Below are positions 52,736 through 64,000 of a stretch of DNA of 64,000 nt, piece by piece. The stretch comes from Pyxicephalus adspersus (Eukaryota > Chordata > Amphibia > Anura > Pyxicephalidae), in the NCBI RefSeq assembly GCF_032062135.1, contig NC_092859.1:66144057-66208056 (forward strand). The letters run 5' to 3'. The translations under genes and the position numbers were made by a program. Positions within the stretch are counted from its first letter, which is position 1. Each line of letters opens with the position of its first letter. Below the pieces are notes generated by a model. The model did no database searches, was not told the origin of the DNA, and saw only the letters and a list, made by a program, of their open reading frames with translations.

Positions 52736-55258
52736 GTTACATAGTTACATAGTAGGTAACTATATATAGTTACATAGTAAGCTCCGAGTTATCAGTTATT
52801 TAGTTACATAGTAGGATAGGTTGAAAAAAGACATAAGTCCATCAAGTTCAACCACTAGAGAAATAAACATATTCCAGATATAAAACCCTATAGGACATAA
52901 TTGGTCCAGAGGAAGGCAAAAAATGGTAAATTTGCTTCAACAGGGGAAAAAAAGTTCTATCCTGATTCCATGAGGCATTTGGATGTTCCCTGGATCAACC
53001 GACTGTTATCTTTACTTTAAATCCTTAATACCCAGTTATATTCTGTGCTTCTAGGAAAGCATCCAGCTTTTTCTTAAAGCAATCTATAGTAGTTGCTTAA
53101 ACTACTTCCTGAGGGAGCCGATTCCACATTTTTACAGATCTTACAATGAAGAATCCCTTCCGTATCCGGAGCTTAAACTTCTTTTCCTCCAGACGCAAAG
53201 AGTGCCCTCTTGTTCTTTTTAATGATCTCAAAGTGAATAATGGGGAAGAGACTTCTCTATATAGACGGTTTAAATATTTATACAGGGTGATCAAATCTCC
53301 CCCTTAAACGTCTCTTCTCAAGGGAGAATAGGTTAGGTTCAGCTAATCTCTCCTCATAGCTGAGCTCCTTCATTCCTTTTATTAATTTAGTTGCCCTTCT
53401 CTGCACTCTCTCCAATTCAACAATGCACTTTTAGTGAACTCCTTCAGAAAGGAGAGCTCTGTTTGAGGGAATCTTGACGGTGATTAACCAGGAGATCACA
53501 CACATATGTATAGGTTAATGGGTAAATGTCCCTTTTAGTTTATTTGCAGACAAGATAGTGGTAAATGTCCAATGACTTTGCGGATAAACAGTAGAGGAAA
53601 ATGTCCAATGAATGAGCAAATAACAATGCTGGTAAATGTCCAATGACTTTGCTGATAACAGTGCTGAAAATAGATTGCTGACAAACCTTGGAAGTCATTC
53701 ACGGATGATCAGATGGAGAGCGGAGGATGCATGAGTAGTGAGTAGCAGGAACCAAAAATCAGGATCAGGGACCAGGAGAAGGAACCAAGAATCAGGAGCA
53801 GGAACCAGGAGCAGGAACCAAGAATCAGGAGCAGGAACCAGGAGCATATACCAAGAATCAGGAAACAGCAACCAGGAATCAGGAAACAGAAACCAGAAAA
53901 CAGGAAGTTGTCACGATCAATCCGCACTGGAAAGAAATCATGGAGCCTTCATATAGTGCCTTCCTAGTCTCTGATTGGAGCATGCACTGGGCATGTGCAG
54001 AGTAAGGATACGCACCGAGCATGTGCGAAGTGCGGTGCAAACTAAGCATGTGCAATAAAGTTCATTTAGAGATAGGTTTGTGACAACTGGTGCCCAAAAC
54101 TGGACTGCATATTCCAGATGTGGTCTGACCAATGCTTTGTACAGGGGCAGAATTATATCTCCATCTCTGCAGTTTATTCCTCTTTTAATACAAGAAAGTA
54201 GTTTACTAGCTTTGAATATTACAACTTGGCTTTGCATGCTGTTATTAAGTCTGATCTACCAGAACCCCCAGATCCTTTTACATTTCTGACTCCCCCAAAT
54301 GTATTCCCCCTAGACAGTATAGAGCATGCATGTTGTTAGCCCCCAAGTGCATAACTTTACATTTATCTATATTAAATACCATTTGCCTCTTGACTGCCCA
54401 ATCAAACAATACATCCAGATCTGCTTGTAGATTATAGACATCCTGTATGGACCTAATTCCATTACATAGTTTGGTGTCATTTGCAAACACAGAAATGGTA
54501 CTTTTAATCCACACTCTATATCATTTATAAAGATGTTAAACAGTAAAGGTCCCAACTCTGAACCCTGGGGTATACCACTAATAACCTTAGACTATTCAGA
54601 GTATGAATCATTATTACAAACTCTCTGGATGCGGTTTTTAAGCCAGTTCTCTATCCATTTACAGATTGACTTTTCTAAGCTTTTTTACCCTAACTTGTAT
54701 ATTAACCGACTGTGGGGTACGGTGTCAAATGCTTTAGCAAAGTCCAAGTACACAATATACCATTTGCTTTTCCACTGCCTACGTATTTACTTACTTCCTC
54801 ATAAAAAGAGAATAAATTTGTTTGACAACTTTGGTATTTCCTAAAGCCATGCTGGCTGTCACTTATAATATTATTTTCTAGTAGAAACTCCTCTATGTGG
54901 TTCTAGGACCTTTCCAACTATGGACGTTAAACTAACTGGTCTGTGGTTACTTAGTAATGACTTTGCTCCCTTTTTACCACATTGGCCTTACACCAATCCA
55001 TCGGTACCATGCCAGTGACTAAAGAGTCTGTAAAAATTTGAAATAATGGCTTTGAAAAAACTGAGCTCAGCTCTTTGAGGGCACGTGGATGTAATCCATC
55101 GGATCCTGGTGCTTTGTCAACCCTTATTTTGCCCAACTGTTTCTGAACCATATCAATTTTGAGCCAGTGTGACTCATTAAAGGCAGTGACATTGCTATTA
55201 CGAATTTGGACTTGAGCTCTGCCATTTTGCTTTGTGTACACAGAGTTAAAAAAAAGTG
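52736..55258 (-). pseudogene. CR1 LINE ORF2 (reverse transcriptase part) and 3' end
   Basis: From right to left: IRVDKAPGSDGLHPRALKEL (frame 55295-54951), YLDFAKAFDTVPH and VPQGS-type RT boxes in broken frames (54750-54540), FANDTKLCNGI (the catalytic FADD has become FAND, frame 54514-54278), LVRPHLEYAVQFWAPV (54110), KRTRGHSLRLEEKKF and RIRKGFFIVRSVKMWNRLPQ (53294-53097). The 3' end has GGTTGAACTTGATGGACTTA and a short ACTATGTA-type tail repeat (52736-52800), the style of CR1 ends. It is interrupted by an LTR-like insert (53435-54085) and at its 5' side by a Gypsy element. Confidence 0.88.
53435..54085 (-). mobile_element. LTR-like insertion in CR1
   Basis: CR1 3' sequence (CTCTGCACTCTCTCCAATTC ... 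ACTGGTGCCCAAAACTGG) is normally continuous here but is split by about 650 bp. On the minus strand the insert starts TGTCACAAACC and ends AAGGAGTTCA (TG...CA). It holds a minisatellite (53745-53905: AGGAACCAAGAATCAGGAGC units). Its flanks show no clear 5-bp duplication. Confidence 0.55.
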
Positions 55259-56113
55259 ATTCTGGAAGGCGTTCTGCACTCGTCTGGGGGTACAATCGTT
55301 TTTCTATTCGGCCTTTTATCCTCAGTCGAACGGACAGACAGAACGCACTAACCAGAATCTGGAGACTTATTTGAGATGTTTTGTCTCAGAGAATCAGGAG
55401 GAGTGGTCTTCATATTTGTCTTTGGCCGAGTTTGCCATAAATATCCGTAGGCAGGAGTCAACTGATAAGTCGCCGTTTTTTGGGGCATTTGGGTTCCATC
55501 CGCAATTTGGCACATTTTCTGGTACTGAGACTTCAGACATTCCTGAGAAGGAAAGATTTTCCTCTTCTTTGTCATCTATTTGGCGGAAAATTCAAAATAA
55601 TTTAAAAAAGATGGGCAACAAGTATAAACATATGGCTGACAAGAGACTTATGTGTGGTCCGGACCTAAGAGTGGGTGATTCTGTGTGAAAGAAAGTACCT
55701 TCTTGAAAGTAACTTCCTTGGAAGTTGGGTCCAAGGTTTATTGGTCCATATAAAATCTCTGCCATATTAATCCGGTTGCCTTTCACCTCGAACTTCCACA
55801 GGTGTTAAAGATTCATAATGTGTTCCACAAATCACTGTTGAAGAGATATGTCGAACCAGCGGAACCATCTTCCTTGCCTCCCCCTCCTATCATGGTGGAC
55901 GGTAATCTAGAATTTCAGATTGCCAGGATACTGGACTCCCGAATTCTCCGCAGATCTCTCCAGTATCTCGTTCACTGGAAGGGGTACGGTCCGGAGGAGA
56001 AAATGTTGGTCCCAGCGACCAACGTTAATGCTAGTCGCCTAGTGAAAGCTTTCCACAGGGCTAATCCGGATAAGGTCGGTCCTGGGTGTCTGGAGGCCAC
56101 CCGTAGAAGGGGG
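55259..56113 (+). pseudogene. Gypsy integrase C-terminal part with chromodomain
   Basis: It starts at FWKAFCTRLGVQ, then FYPQSNGQTERTNQNLETYL (with the catalytic E in the TERTN box), WSSYLSLAEFAINIRRQEST, ADKRLMCGPDLRVGDSV and a stop at 55686. The 55802 frame gives LKIHNVFHKSLLKRYV, then the chromodomain FQIARILDSRILRRSLQYLV-HWKGYGPEE and VNASRLVKAFHRANPDK. Chromodomains of chromoviruses direct integration to marked chromatin. The aromatic W of the usual GPEExTWxP is changed (GPEEKMLVP). A frame change lies between integrase and chromodomain. Confidence 0.9.
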
Positions 56114-56117
56114 TTAC

Positions 56118-56697
56118 TGTCACGGTCCCTTCCGTGACTGAAGTTAGAAGATCTGTGAGACAAGCTGCACGTGAGGTTATCTGACTGTCTGTTTGTTTTC
56201 TCTTGTTTCTGTGTTGTTGTTTGTAATGACCACATCCCTTGTATCAGCTGCAGCTGATGGTCATTACTGCTCATTCATTTAGTCTGGCCTCACACTTAAT
56301 GCTATGTGGTTGATATTTACTTCTGGGATGTGAAGAGCTGGTGTGTTGTCCTCTCCGGAGTTCCTGCTTCTCTATTTGCTATTAAGATAAGTGGAACTAC
56401 CTTTGGTGTTTTGTTGTTCTTGGGTTGTTACTAGGCCTCAGGGAGACACTGGTTCTTTCATCAGGGAAGGAACCAGTAGTCTCAAGCCCAGTTACTACTC
56501 CTAGGGCTTTTCAGGGCTACTAGGGCCTAGGTTCCCGTGTATGAGTATTCCCACCATCAGGGGATATTCATACCGTCAGGAGTTATGGCTAGGTTAGGGT
56601 GTCTGTAAGGGGTGACCATTCCCTTTTCCCTAGCCATTGGAGGCCTAGTCCCTTGTATTTACTTTCTTTTTCCCTCCCCTCCCTGTTATCTGTGACA
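56118..56697 (+). repeat. 3' LTR of the Gypsy chromovirus
   Basis: Starts TGTCACGGTCCCTTCCGTGA directly after the purine tract and ends CTGTTATCTGTGACA (580 bp, TG...CA). Internally it shows paired words GGAACCAGTAGTCTC and CCTAGGGCTTTTCAGGGC. The next bases are CCAGT. The matching left duplication was lost with the 5' half. Confidence 0.88.
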
Positions 56698-56702
56698 CCA
56701 GT

Positions 56703-56970
56703 AGAGTATAATTTCTAGTTGTGGGTTTCTATAAACTGTACCATAAAATTATCTTGTATTGAATTCACAAATTTCCTCCCTTTTGCTGTTCCTGTAGTGC
56801 TATTACTCCAGTCAATGTTAGGGTAGTTGAAATTTTCTCATGATTAAAACACTTTTTACTGCTTTTTCTATCTGTGCTAGTAGTTGATTTTCTATTTCTT
56901 CCTTAGCACTGAGGGGCCTATAGCAGACTCTAAGTATTATTTGTGTGTTATTCAACCCCACATTCAGCTC
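56703..56970 (-). pseudogene. CR1 endonuclease fragment (upstream part of the interrupted CR1)
   Basis: The reverse complement matches 57870-58135: GGGGTTGAATAACACACAA, CTGCTATAGGCCCC, GAAATAGAAAATCAACTACT, TTTTATGGTACAGTTTATAG. It is in the same orientation as the CR1 at 52736-55258 and lies just beyond the Gypsy LTR, so both belong to one CR1. About 635 bp of CR1 between them is missing. Confidence 0.85.
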
Positions 56971-57124
56971 CAATGTGAGGTGACATCAAAAATTCTGTTT
57001 CTGATGCAAAACCCAAAAAGATTCACACGGGCACCAAAACATTTCTACAGGGTTATATTTCTTGTCACCTGGGTGCCCTCTTTCTTAAACCAGAAATTGC
57101 AAAAGTGAAAAATTATGTGAAGAT

Positions 57125-57505
57125 TTGCAGGTGGCAGGCCTAGTGGTGGCAACTCTAGATGTTACTGCTACCCCTAACAACCGGGAGAGCAGCACATCTA
57201 GTAGTGGTGGGGAGGGAAACGCAGGAAGGAAAAGACAACTGGTTGTCATAGGGGATTCTACGATCAGGAGGACAAATAGAATAGTTTGTCGCCTGGATCC
57301 CTTAAACCGAATGGTTTGCTGTCTCCCTGGTAGGGGAAGCTTAAGCAGCTAAACGCATGGTTTAAGTCCTGGTGGAAAAGGGAAGGGTTTGGGTTCATTG
57401 AGAACTGGGCTGACTTTTCATTGGGGTACAACCTGTATGCCAGAGATGGTTTGCACCTAAATGAAAGGGGGTGTGCTGTGCTAGGGGAACAATTTAGAAT
57501 ATGAT
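57125..57505 (+). pseudogene. CR1 ORF1 esterase-like region
   Basis: KRQLVVIGDSTIRRTNRIVC begins a GDS(L)-type esterase block seen in CR1 ORF1 proteins, followed by NRMVCCLPGRGS. After a deletion come the end motifs FGFIENWADFSLGYNLY and RDGLHLNERGCAVLG in another frame. The D-x-x-H pair of the esterase is present (DGLH). The middle of the domain is missing. Confidence 0.7.
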
Positions 57506-57719
57506 GGAGAGATATTTAAACTAGGACAGAGGGGAGTGGGACAGGTAATAAAGGTGGTAGAAAGGTTAGTCAGCGGTCTGCCACTAGTGGAGGGTGGAAG
57601 GGGGATAGTTGGGGGGAGGGCTATGGATAATTTTAAGGAGCTTCCCATGTTACAAACAAACATTGGATTGTGCAGTACTAATTGTACTAAAAAAAAAAAC
57701 GGATTTGGCAAACAATGAT

Positions 57720-59912
57720 GGTAAAGGCAGCAATGGTTTAAAGAGCCTGTTCACCAATGCTAGAAGTCTAGCAAACAAATTAGGGGAGTCAGAAGCTCCC
57801 CTAGAAAGTGAATGTAAAAGAATAAATTGTGGATGGAACAAGAGATGAGGTTGAGGCATTATGGGTTTAGTTAAATGTGGGGTTGAATAACACACAATTA
57901 ATTATTGGAGCCTGCTATAGGCCCCACAGTGCTAAGGAAGAAATAGAAAATCAACTACTAGCACAGATAGAAAAAGCAGCAAAAAGTGGAAGTGTTTTAA
58001 TCATGGGAGATTTCAACTACCTTGACATTGACTGGAGTAATGGCACTACAGGAACGGCAAAAGGGAGAAAATTTGTGAATTTAATACAAGATAATTTTAT
58101 GGTACACTTTACAGAAGCCCCAACTAGAAATCTTCTGGACATTCTGGTTCTTTCTAACAATGCAAAGCTTATAACAAATGTGCATGTAAAAGAGACTCTG
58201 GGTAGCAGTGACCATAATTTGATTTCATTTAATGTAAGCTGTAAACAGGAAGGAAAAACAGGAAAGATAAAAACATTAAATTTAGGAGAGCAAATTTTCC
58301 ATTATTAAGCATGGCTCCCTGTGACTTGGACTGGGAGACAATATTGTCCTCAAAGAACACAGAACAGAAATCGGAATGTTTCAAGTCTGTTCTACAAAAG
58401 CACACTGAAAAATATATTCCAATGGGTAATAAGTTTAAGAGGCTAAAATTAAAACCTAGGTGGCTCACAGCTGATGTTAAAAAGCCATAAGGAACAAGAA
58501 AAGGGCATTCCAAAACTATAAAAATGAAGGATCACCTTTATCATTTGAAACATATAAAGAATATAACAAAAGATGTTATAAGGAGATAAAATATGCAAAA
58601 CTTCAAAATGAAACACAGATTGCAAAGGAAAGTAAGGCAAACCCCCCAAAATTTTTCAAATATATTAATAGTAAAAAGATCAGCTCTGAGCATGTAGGCC
58701 CCTTAATGGATGTTGCTGGGTTGGTAAAACTATGGATAAAGTCAAGGCAGATTTGCTAAACACATTTTTTTAGCTCTGTGTACACAAAGGAAAATGGCAG
58801 AGCTCATGTCCAAATTCATAATGGCAATGTCACTGCCTTAAATGAGTCACAATGGCTCAGAACTGACATGATAAGAGAAATAGCTGGGAAAAATTAGGGT
58901 TGACAAAGCACCAGGACCTGATGGATTACATCCACGTGTCCTCAAATAGCTGAGCTCTGTTATTTCAAAGCCATTATTTCTAGATAACTCTATTTTTAGA
59001 GACTCTTTAGTCACTGGCAAGGTACCGATGGATTGATGGATTGGCGTCAAGGTCAAAGCGGTTCCTATCTTCAAAAATGGAGCAAAGTCATTACCAGATA
59101 ACTACAGACCTGTTAGTTTAACGTCCATAATTGGAAAGGTCCTAGAGAGTTTGATAAAGAACCACAAAGAGGAGTTTCTGCTAGAAAAAGATAATATAAG
59201 TGATAGTCAGCATGGCTTCAAGAAAGACAGAAGTTGTCAAACAAGTTTACTCTCTTTTTATGAGGAAGTAAGTAAACAGGTAGACAGTGCAGTAGCAGTT
59301 GATATAGTGTACTTGGACTTTGCTAAAGCATTTGATACTGTACCCCACTGTTGGGTAATATGGAAGTTAGAGTCGATAGGTTTAGAAAAGTCAATCTGTA
59401 AATGGATAGAGAACTGGCTTAAAGATCTCATGCAGAGAGTTGGAATTAATTAAAGTTTTTAGTGGTGTACCCCAGGGTTCAGTGTTGGGACCTTTAATGT
59501 TTAACATCTTTATAAAATATATAGTTTATGATTAGTTTGGGATTAAAAGTACCATTGCTGTGTTTGCAGATGACACCAAACTATGTAATGGAATTAAGTC
59601 CATACAGGATGTCTTATATCTACAAGCAGACCTGATGTACTGTTTGATTGGGCAGCCAAGTGGCAAATGGCATTTAATATTGATAAATGTAAAATTATGC
59701 ACTAACATACATTATGAGCTAACAACATGCATGCTTCATACTGTCTAGGGGAAATACATTTGAGGGAGTCAGAAATGGAAAAGGATCTGGGGGTTCTGGT
59801 AGATCATAGACTTAATAACAGCATGCAATGGAAAGATGGAGACATAATCCTGCCCCTGTACAAAGCATTGGTCAGACCACATCTGGAATATGCAGTCCAG
59901 TTTTGGGCATAA
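57720..59912 (+). pseudogene. CR1 ORF2 (endonuclease and reverse transcriptase), broken
   Basis: LKSLFTNARSLANKLGE (start of ORF2), GACYRPHSAKEEIENQLLAQ, VLIMGDFNYLDIDWSNG (endonuclease D and N), TLGSSDHNLISFNV (SDH motif, about 58200), KAPGPDGLHP-type start (about 58905), DNYRPVSLTSIIGKVLESLI, DSQHGFKKDRSCQTSLLSFY, VYLDFAKAFDTVPH (motif A), GVPQGSVLGPLMFNIF (motif B), AVFADDTKLCNGIKSIQDV (motif C with FADD, 59555). Stops between blocks and a frame change at about 59645 inactivate it. Confidence 0.92.
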
Positions 59913-62811
59913 AGGACACACACGCAGGATCAGATACCCGGAGCTGTCTTATAAACGGGTAAGTGTCTTATTTTAATTATTTTTTTAAAAATCGGGGGTG
60001 GCTTACTTAATGGGGATGTCCTAAAATCGGGGAAACACGGTACTTTTTCTCCTGTTTAGCTTCCTTTCCTCTTTGTTTTTCACCTTGTTTTTTACTATTA
60101 CACTGTTAGCTCATTTTTGTTTAGTACTTTTCTCAGAGGTTCCTCTTGCCCCTGTTTGGACACTTTCCCCAGTAGGCCCTTGCTTAGGTTTCAAATCATG
60201 TGACCCTAAGATTCCCAGTAATGCCCTGCACCTGATGCACCTCCTTGCCTACTAATACTTCTTATTGCTTTCCCTGTCTGTCCCTTTCTTCATTTACACT
60301 CTGCTTTCCTCTTTCCCCTTCAACTCTCACTTTTGTTCCATTATTTCTATTATGCCATTTCAAACTTATTTGTTTTACCAGCTAAATGAAGTAGGCGACA
60401 GACCCTTCTCCGTTTTTTTTATGTTTTATAGTGAGATACATTGCTTTTAGTTTTCAAATTAATAATAGACAAGCTGTGTTCTACATGACACATAATGGAA
60501 TACATATCGTGAATGGTTTATGTTTTGTTTAAAGGTATCTAATCTAATAAATGTATTTCTATATTGCATAGATATAACGTTTATATTTTTAGTAAAGTTT
60601 GTCATTACACTTACTGTAAAAAATGCAACACACATTTCTATTGATTTGCTATAGTTTGCATTGTTGTGTTATCAATGCATTGAAAAGTATATTTATCTAG
60701 TTTTCTCATTAGGAGTTAGGACAACATGGCCGTTGTTGACAGGAATACCCAAACCTAAGGTAGATGGGCCCAATACTATGGTGCTGCTAGGCCCCAAGTG
60801 TCCTAGTCTGACTCTGGTCTTATGCACAGGTATGACAGGTATTGATGAGTAAACAGGTCCATGGCATAAAAAGTAAACAAAATGCTATGATCCATGGGTG
60901 AAAGTGGTTAAAGCACACACAAAGGGTTGAGAACTTTTCCTGCTATAATGCAATAATAAATCCCCTCTTACATCAAATACTGTCATTCCTAGTAACAGCA
61001 AGCAGCAGGTTTCCTCATTTATTGTGTTCTGGCCTTTAATTGTAATTGCTGTTTACTTTATTCTAGTTTTATTTTTTTGATGATAAATGCAAGATTTTAG
61101 GTTTAAACTCAGACATGAGGCTGGGCAGTGTTGATCTGATGTCTCCATTTTAGAAAATAAACAACTGAGCTGAAGCATCATCCTCATGCCATACATTTTT
61201 AAGCAGATGCTGTTCTGTAATTTGTAGCAAGGGTTCTGCCTACAGAACTGCTTGTGAATGCTGCAGTGCAAACAAGAACCTATGTTCTTACCTAATGAGA
61301 TCTATGATGCAGGCATATTGTTAGCTAAATAGGCCCCGAGCATTGGCCCCCACAGAGGTGGGGACTGTGGGTAATTCAGTGTAAAATGGGTCACAAAAGG
61401 TAACCACACTTCTGCATCCTTAGACAAATTACCATCTCTGTATATAAAGGAACAAAGTAATACCTAATGTGTTTTACAGTGCCTTAAACAACTTGAATAA
61501 GCTGTGGCAAATAAAGAGTAATGGAATCATTGCATGCAATTAACTAGTGCAACCGCATGAAGAATTGCTCATCCTTTTTTATTTAGGCCCTTTTTTAGAC
61601 ACCAGCCACTAGATCTATTGAAGTCAGTTTTCAATTATAACAAAACACAACCTTTCAAAAAATTATAATCACAAAGTGGGTATTTAGCACTAGGTGTTAT
61701 TATAAATTGTATATTCAAACTGATTACCTATGTAAAGGTAGCATTTTGCACTGTAACTACCTTAATGAAAGGCATATTTTTCAGCATCTGCAGAGGTAAG
61801 GGGTAATGTAAAGCAATGTATAGGGGCATTTTATTGACTGTCAATGTAAAAGGGTCCTATTTGCTGACCATCTATGGAGAAATAAATAATTACTTGTAGT
61901 GTTGTTCAGGCCACAAGCTAGCTATGGTATCAGAAAAATACCTGAGTAATATAAGGTATCTTTCTATCAGGTACTGCAAAGACATTGTCATAATTGAACC
62001 TTATGATTTTCAGGCACACAACTGCTTCTAAATAACCATACTATTAGAATGTAAATGTTTGCTTTCTTCATTTAAATATGTTAAGCAGTACATTACATTC
62101 CCAAAATATTACTTAAAAATATTTTACTAAAATTAATATATTACTTTACTAAAAATTAATACACACTATTCTGCCCATATACTCCAATTTTCTTGCATAC
62201 ATCAGTCATTAGCATAGATGAAAACTGTCTGTATCAGTGAAGACATAAAAATTGCAGCCAATAGCCAATATTGCAGTCACCAATAGAAAAATGGCTGAAA
62301 TTACTCTATAAAATGACTGTATGCTTGACTGGCTGTGGCAAGCAAAATCTGTCTAACAAGACATTGTTAGACATTAATAGATTTTTGTTTAATGATGGAT
62401 TCAAGATGTTCCTGCAAGAACATAATCAAATTGCTGTTATCAAAACAGTAGCAAGTAGCCATCCTTGGGGAAATTGATTATTTTTTAAAAAAAATGCATG
62501 TTTTATTGATAAGTCAAGCACTTATAGATAATAGGAGTATTATATTGTGGCTGATAATATTAGAACAAAAACTGAATTCATGGGAAAATACTCACATTAT
62601 TTATACTTCTATAAGACAGATTTCTAATATAGACAGATTTCTATATCTATCTATATTTCTATCTTTCATATAGACAGAATAAGACAGATTTCTAATATAT
62701 ATGACATTGTTTTTTAAACTTTACACAGCGATTGCTTATTCTTAATACTATACCTGAAAAATAAAAAAACATTAACAGAGGGCTAGGGGGCATCTTGGCC
62801 ATGACACGGGG
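59913..62811. other. no gene recognised
   Basis: 59985-60042 ends in GGGGATGTCCTAAAATCGGG and GAAACACGGTA, the terminal style of a widespread short DNA transposon (ACCGTGTTTCCCCG in reverse). The rest is AT-rich with no family motif. It may be single-copy intergenic or intronic DNA. Confidence 0.5.
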
Positions 62812-63300
62812 AGGGTGATTCACCAAGCAAAATCGGAAGCTCGCTCGCACATTCGTATTCGCGATCCAAAATCGGAGCCCTTCGATCAATTTATGAACCA
62901 AATTACAGGCGCTGGCGTATTTGCGCGGAAGGTATTATTCGAAATAATCTCGGCGCTGGAGACACTCATGCCCGGCAGTTTGACACTGGCGAGCTTGCAT
63001 TAAAAGTCACCGTTCCCCTAAAAAATAAATCTTTCTAATGGCACACATCTTTCACTTAGACCTAAATAAAAAGGTTTGGACTGTTCAAATGTTTCAAACA
63101 TTTGTATTAGCTGAGAAATAAGCATAATATTACATGACCTAATATTTTCAGGTTTAGAAAGAGTTAACTGATTTCAGCTCTTTACACAGGCGCCTTTTTA
63201 AAAGCATCGGATGCCAGACCCATGGATCCGCCTGGTGATAAATTCCAGCGGGCTCTGGCGGGTGAGACCTCGCTTTTGCCAGCGAATTTGATTTTTTCCA
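62812..63300. mobile_element. possible MITE with GGTGATTCACCAAGC start, split
   Basis: 62812-63000 has GTGATTCACCAAGCAAAATC, GGAAGCTCGCTCGCACATTC and GCGCTGGCGTATTTGCGCG. 63200-63290 has GGGTGAGACCTCGCTTTTGC and CAGCGAATTTGA, its approximate reverse counterpart. The middle (63003-63170) is AT-rich and unrelated. The exact ends are not clear. Confidence 0.35.
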
Positions 63301-64000
63301 CAAAAGTCCAAAGCACACACAGAAGATATTTCTTGCTTCTATAGATATATATGTATATAATGTATATATACATGTATGTATGTACACATATGTATTTTTA
63401 TACATCATTAATTAGAACTATAAATATATATATATACATATATTAGGGTGTTGTCTAACTTGCTTTTTTCCTTTGTACTAATTTTTTTTTGTCAAGGAGG
63501 GGGGCTACTTTTTAGCCTAATCTGTGTTGCTACATTTGATTCTTTGCTTACCATTTAGCACAATAGATGCTTTTGCTATTTTACTTGTTTTAATGTCAGT
63601 TTTGCTATTAATAAGTCAACGTTAATACTACGTTATTGTGTTTGTAGCCATATTGTTTCATTTCAATAATATGTTTATATTACCACCTTTAAATGTTTGT
63701 CCTGCATAAATCCTTTTTGATCCAGTTCTCCACCCTTGATAGGTCAAAATTGCATATTGGTTTGGTAAATATTTTTGGAATGCAATATTTGTTGGGCCAT
63801 TTTTTAAATAATTAGGCTTTAGATGGAAGGGTGGGTTTACATGTTTTTTTTGTTTGTTTTTTCATGTAAATTTAGTGGTGTCTGTGTGTTCTCTATATTT
63901 TAATGTGACCTTTTAGCAAATAGGTTGTAGTTGTTTTTTTTTTTTTTTTTTTTGGGGGGGGGGGGTTGTTTTTATGTAAACTTCTTTACAATGTCCCAGT
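63301..64000. other. AT-rich end of the window
   Basis: AT-rich microsatellite (about 63343-63445) and a T run followed by G run (63936-63966). No gene is seen. Confidence 0.6.

Larger units (their letters stand above)
55259..56697 (+). mobile_element. Ty3/Gypsy chromovirus, 5'-truncated, with 3' LTR
   Basis: Contains the second half of integrase, a chromodomain, a purine-rich tract (GTAGAAGGGGGTTAC) and the complete 3' LTR. It lies inside a CR1, with CR1 sequence on both sides (to 55258 and from 56703). The 5' LTR, gag, protease and RT are absent. Confidence 0.9.
57125..59912 (+). mobile_element. CR1 LINE, second copy, truncated at the 3' side
   Basis: Order: end of ORF1 (57125-57500), ORF2 endonuclease (57750-58300), linker, RT (58860-59800) and part of the C-terminal region, ending inside VQFWA at 59912. 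The CR1 3' tail is missing. It is the best-preserved CR1 here and served as reference for the other three pieces. Confidence 0.9.

Noticed and set aside
62815..63003. Open frame of 62 codons, plus strand
   Set aside because: It coincides with a GC-richer MITE-like segment and has no motif.

Overview
This is vertebrate nuclear DNA, most likely from an amphibian and probably a frog. I base that on its mix of transposable elements: CR1 and L1 LINEs, Penelope-like remnants, a Ty3/Gypsy chromovirus, a class I endogenous retrovirus, hAT, mariner and piggyBac-type DNA transposons, and solo LTRs. The species call is inference. I see no intact host gene, tRNA gene or CRISPR array, and nothing prokaryotic. 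Nearly every recognisable coding stretch is a broken transposable-element gene. Three runs of N (1223-1462, 24792-25729, 42600-43412) are assembly gaps.

Layout. 1-5426: a hAT transposon on the minus strand whose 3' part is a minisatellite holding a 290-bp piece of 28S rRNA gene. 5427-20270: mostly unique AT-rich DNA with two solo LTRs that have exact 5-bp target duplications, a third LTR, a 5'-truncated L1, a Penelope-like fragment, an L1 ORF1 fragment and a near-perfect 44-bp-arm hairpin. 20279-33665: a 13.4-kb hAT element (minus strand). Its satellite-like 3' part also contains 28S rRNA pieces and was entered by a class I retrovirus, which was in turn entered by a short hAT element (exact 8-bp target duplication). 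34014-40110: a piggyBac-type MITE and an L1 on the minus strand. 41210-52475: a deep nest (below). 52476-59912: a piggyBac-type half-MITE, a CR1 interrupted by a Gypsy chromovirus, and a second CR1 in the opposite direction. 59913-64000: AT-rich DNA without recognisable genes.

The most unusual item is the nest at 41.2-52.5 kb. A CR1 copy is split by a DNA transposon with termini CACTGGGGAAC (41453-52442). Its only visible gene is a broken member of a conserved family that I know only as unnamed hypothetical proteins (motifs PPLHMKLSLMKQFVKALP and SDEQGERFHQDL). That gene is split in frame at a TA by a mariner. The mariner terminal repeat is split by a second hAT (8-bp duplication, one mismatch). 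That hAT holds a copy of the short hAT element, which carries an older MITE. Each step is supported by flanking sequence that rejoins across the insertion. I infer that the gene is the transposase of a CACTA-like element that may not have been described.

A second theme is the link between hAT elements and ribosomal DNA. Two hAT copies carry different 28S rRNA gene fragments inside the tandem arrays downstream of their transposases, and a third hAT has a matching array at the same place.
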